DNA from: an uncultured cyanobacterium
GTDB lineage: Bacteria; Cyanobacteriota; Cyanobacteriia; Cyanobacteriales; Geitlerinemataceae
Length of the DNA stretch: 6,712 nt
Reading direction: 5' to 3'
NCBI GenBank assembly: GCA_937121005.1
Contig: CAKZKB010000686.1
Span: 1 to 6,712 of the forward strand
This document shows positions 5,972-6,712 of the stretch, piece by piece (within the stretch, counting starts at the first letter, position 1; every line of letters starts with the position of its first letter). The translations under genes and the position numbers were made by a program. The notes beneath the pieces were generated by a model that worked only from the letters and a program-made list of their open reading frames with translations, was not told the DNA's origin and made no database searches.

Positions 5972-6478
5972 CTATTTAGTTTCCAAATTGTTTGCTAGTT
6001 GGTGCAACCAGTTGATAAAGTTGCGAATATCGCGATCGAATTGTTGCCACACTGAATTCTGATTTTCGGCGAGGCGATCGAGGCGTTCGGATTCGAGTTC
6101 AAAGCCATAAAGGTTGCGAACGACATGACGAAATCCGAGGTATTCTTGCAGCGATCGCGCTGTTGTTTGTGTTAGTACCGCAGGACGATCGTCTCGCGGA
6201 TTTGCCATTCGCTCTAACACTCTTTTGTGCCAATCGTATCCAGATGGCAAGGCTCCATTGAGTTCTGAGATAATGAATTGAAAGATGCGCTCGCATCCGG
6301 TATAAAAATTGTGCAGTTTCAGTGCCAAACTTTCATAGAAAAAGGTTTGACGATCGCGATCGCGATCGATTTCCTCTCGAACTGCCTGAATTCCAGTCGA
6401 GACCGCCTCTATCCGATGCAGTTCCATCTCAATATCGCCAATTAATTCTCGAAGGGCGCTAGCGCTAATGGGTTTCAT
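5972..6478 (-). CDS. HepT-like protein (HEPN-related) of a MNT/HepT toxin-antitoxin-type pair
   Basis: All-helical protein of 168 aa, longer than classical HepT (about 110-145 aa), resembling the HepT-like group common in cyanobacteria. LKLHNFYTGCERIFQFI (53-69) is the first conserved helix and YDWHKRVLERM (81-91) a second. FRHVVRNLYGFEL (116-128) is where the HEPN ribonuclease motif RX4HXY should lie: R117 and Y124 are present but the His position is N122. In studied HepT/MntA pairs that motif is the RNase centre and its Tyr is AMPylated by MntA. The partner gene overlaps it upstream by 14 nt, supporting a pair. Its ATG has AGGAG nine bases upstream. Residues 38-43 are a DRDRDR run encoded by tandem HIP1-like DNA. 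Whether it is an RNase is uncertain because of the Asn substitution; it could be a degenerate toxin or a regulator. Confidence 0.8.
   Translation of the reverse strand: MKPISASALRELIGDIEMELHRIEAVSTGIQAVREEIDRDRDRQTFFYESLALKLHNFYTGCERIFQFIISELNGALPSGYDWHKRVLERMANPRDDRPAVLTQTTARSLQEYLGFRHVVRNLYGFELESERLDRLAENQNSVWQQFDRDIRNFINWLHQLANNLETK
6350..6370. repeat. Tandem HIP1-like array (CGATCG period 6)
   Basis: About three consecutive 6 bp units of CGATCG embed one exact HIP1 octamer (6356-6363) inside the HepT-like gene and encode the alternating DRDRDR at residues 38-43. Confidence 0.75.
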
Positions 6479-6712
6479 ACAAGCACTCTCCTGTCGCTAA
6501 AACTCGCTGCCAAAAGTGGGTTTCTAAACTTTCGATCGGCTTGAGATCGACCCAAAACTCAGTCATAGAATTTGCCGCCGCCATTGCTTCAAAAAACCGC
6601 GACTTGGCAATTCCTGCCACTGCCAAATCGATATCCGATCCCATTGTAAACCGATCCTTGACTAACGAGCCGAATAAGATCGCTTGTTTGGCATCGAAAC
6701 GATCCACTAACA
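6465..6712 (-). CDS. MNT-type nucleotidyltransferase (MntA-like antitoxin), 5' end beyond window
   Basis: Minimal nucleotidyltransferase of the DNA-polymerase-beta superfamily. The visible 82 codons stay open to the window edge. FGSLVKDRFTMGSDIDLAV contains an exact GSX10DXD (ten residues between GS and the first Asp), and VDLKP supplies the third carboxylate, so the active site looks intact. A GTG at 6707 is in frame but would leave only twelve residues before the GS motif, whereas this family usually has 25-30; the real start is therefore probably outside the window. In characterised systems MntA transfers AMP to a Tyr of HepT and silences it. The gene overlaps the HepT-like start by 14 nt, so the two are translated together. 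Antitoxin role is by homology and context; substrate and number of AMPs transferred are unknown. Confidence 0.82.
   Translation of the reverse strand, partial: LVDRFDAKQAILFGSLVKDRFTMGSDIDLAVAGIAKSRFFEAMAAANSMTEFWVDLKPIESLETHFWQRVLATGECLYETH
6488..6492 (-). promoter_or_regulatory. Shine-Dalgarno AGGAG for the HepT-like gene
   Basis: AGGAG with a nine-base spacer to the ATG at 6478, located within the 3' end of the nucleotidyltransferase gene. The core and spacing are the same as at the Uma2 gene. Confidence 0.65.

Noticed and set aside
6705..6707. GTG as the true start of the nucleotidyltransferase
   Set aside because: The frame is open to the window edge and too few residues would precede the GS motif for this family, so the gene is treated as truncated by the window.

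Overview
This 6.7 kb window is almost certainly from a cyanobacterium. The octamer GCGATCGC (HIP1) occurs at least ten times (for example at 1129, 1332, 2253, 3457, 3779, 4074, 4901, 5698, 6151 and 6356), and many one-base variants are also present, as is typical of cyanobacterial chromosomes. All eight genes are read on the minus strand, so transcription runs from high to low coordinates. Genes are tightly packed. The only sizeable spacer is the ~110 bp between 5061 and 5172, and there is no gene-free stretch above 300 bp.

Region A (6712 to 5173, upstream) is a toxin-antitoxin-like or defence-type cassette. It holds a MNT-type nucleotidyltransferase cut by the window edge, an overlapping HepT-like partner whose RX4HXY motif carries Asn in place of His, and a Uma2-family putative endonuclease (PD-(D/E)XK fold). 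The last two have near-identical Shine-Dalgarno layouts (AGGAG, 9 nt, ATG).

Region B (5172 to 5061) is a spacer with four tandem heptamers (TTTTRGA) and a GC-rich hairpin resembling a decayed IS200/IS605-type end.

Region C (5060 to 1) is a five-gene glycan operon, coupled by overlapping stop/start codons (4 nt, 1 nt, 4 nt) and then a 28 nt gap. In order it encodes a CDP-glucose 4,6-dehydratase-like SDR, a three-domain sugar C-methyltransferase of the TylC3/TcaB9 type, a second smaller class I methyltransferase, a 4-ketoreductase/epimerase-like SDR, and a GT2 glycosyltransferase running off the window. My reading (inference) is that the first four enzymes make a C-methylated, possibly also O-methylated, 6-deoxy sugar nucleotide and the last transfers the sugar to a surface polysaccharide or lipid. 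A cytidylyltransferase (RfbF) that would start a CDP pathway is not in the window.
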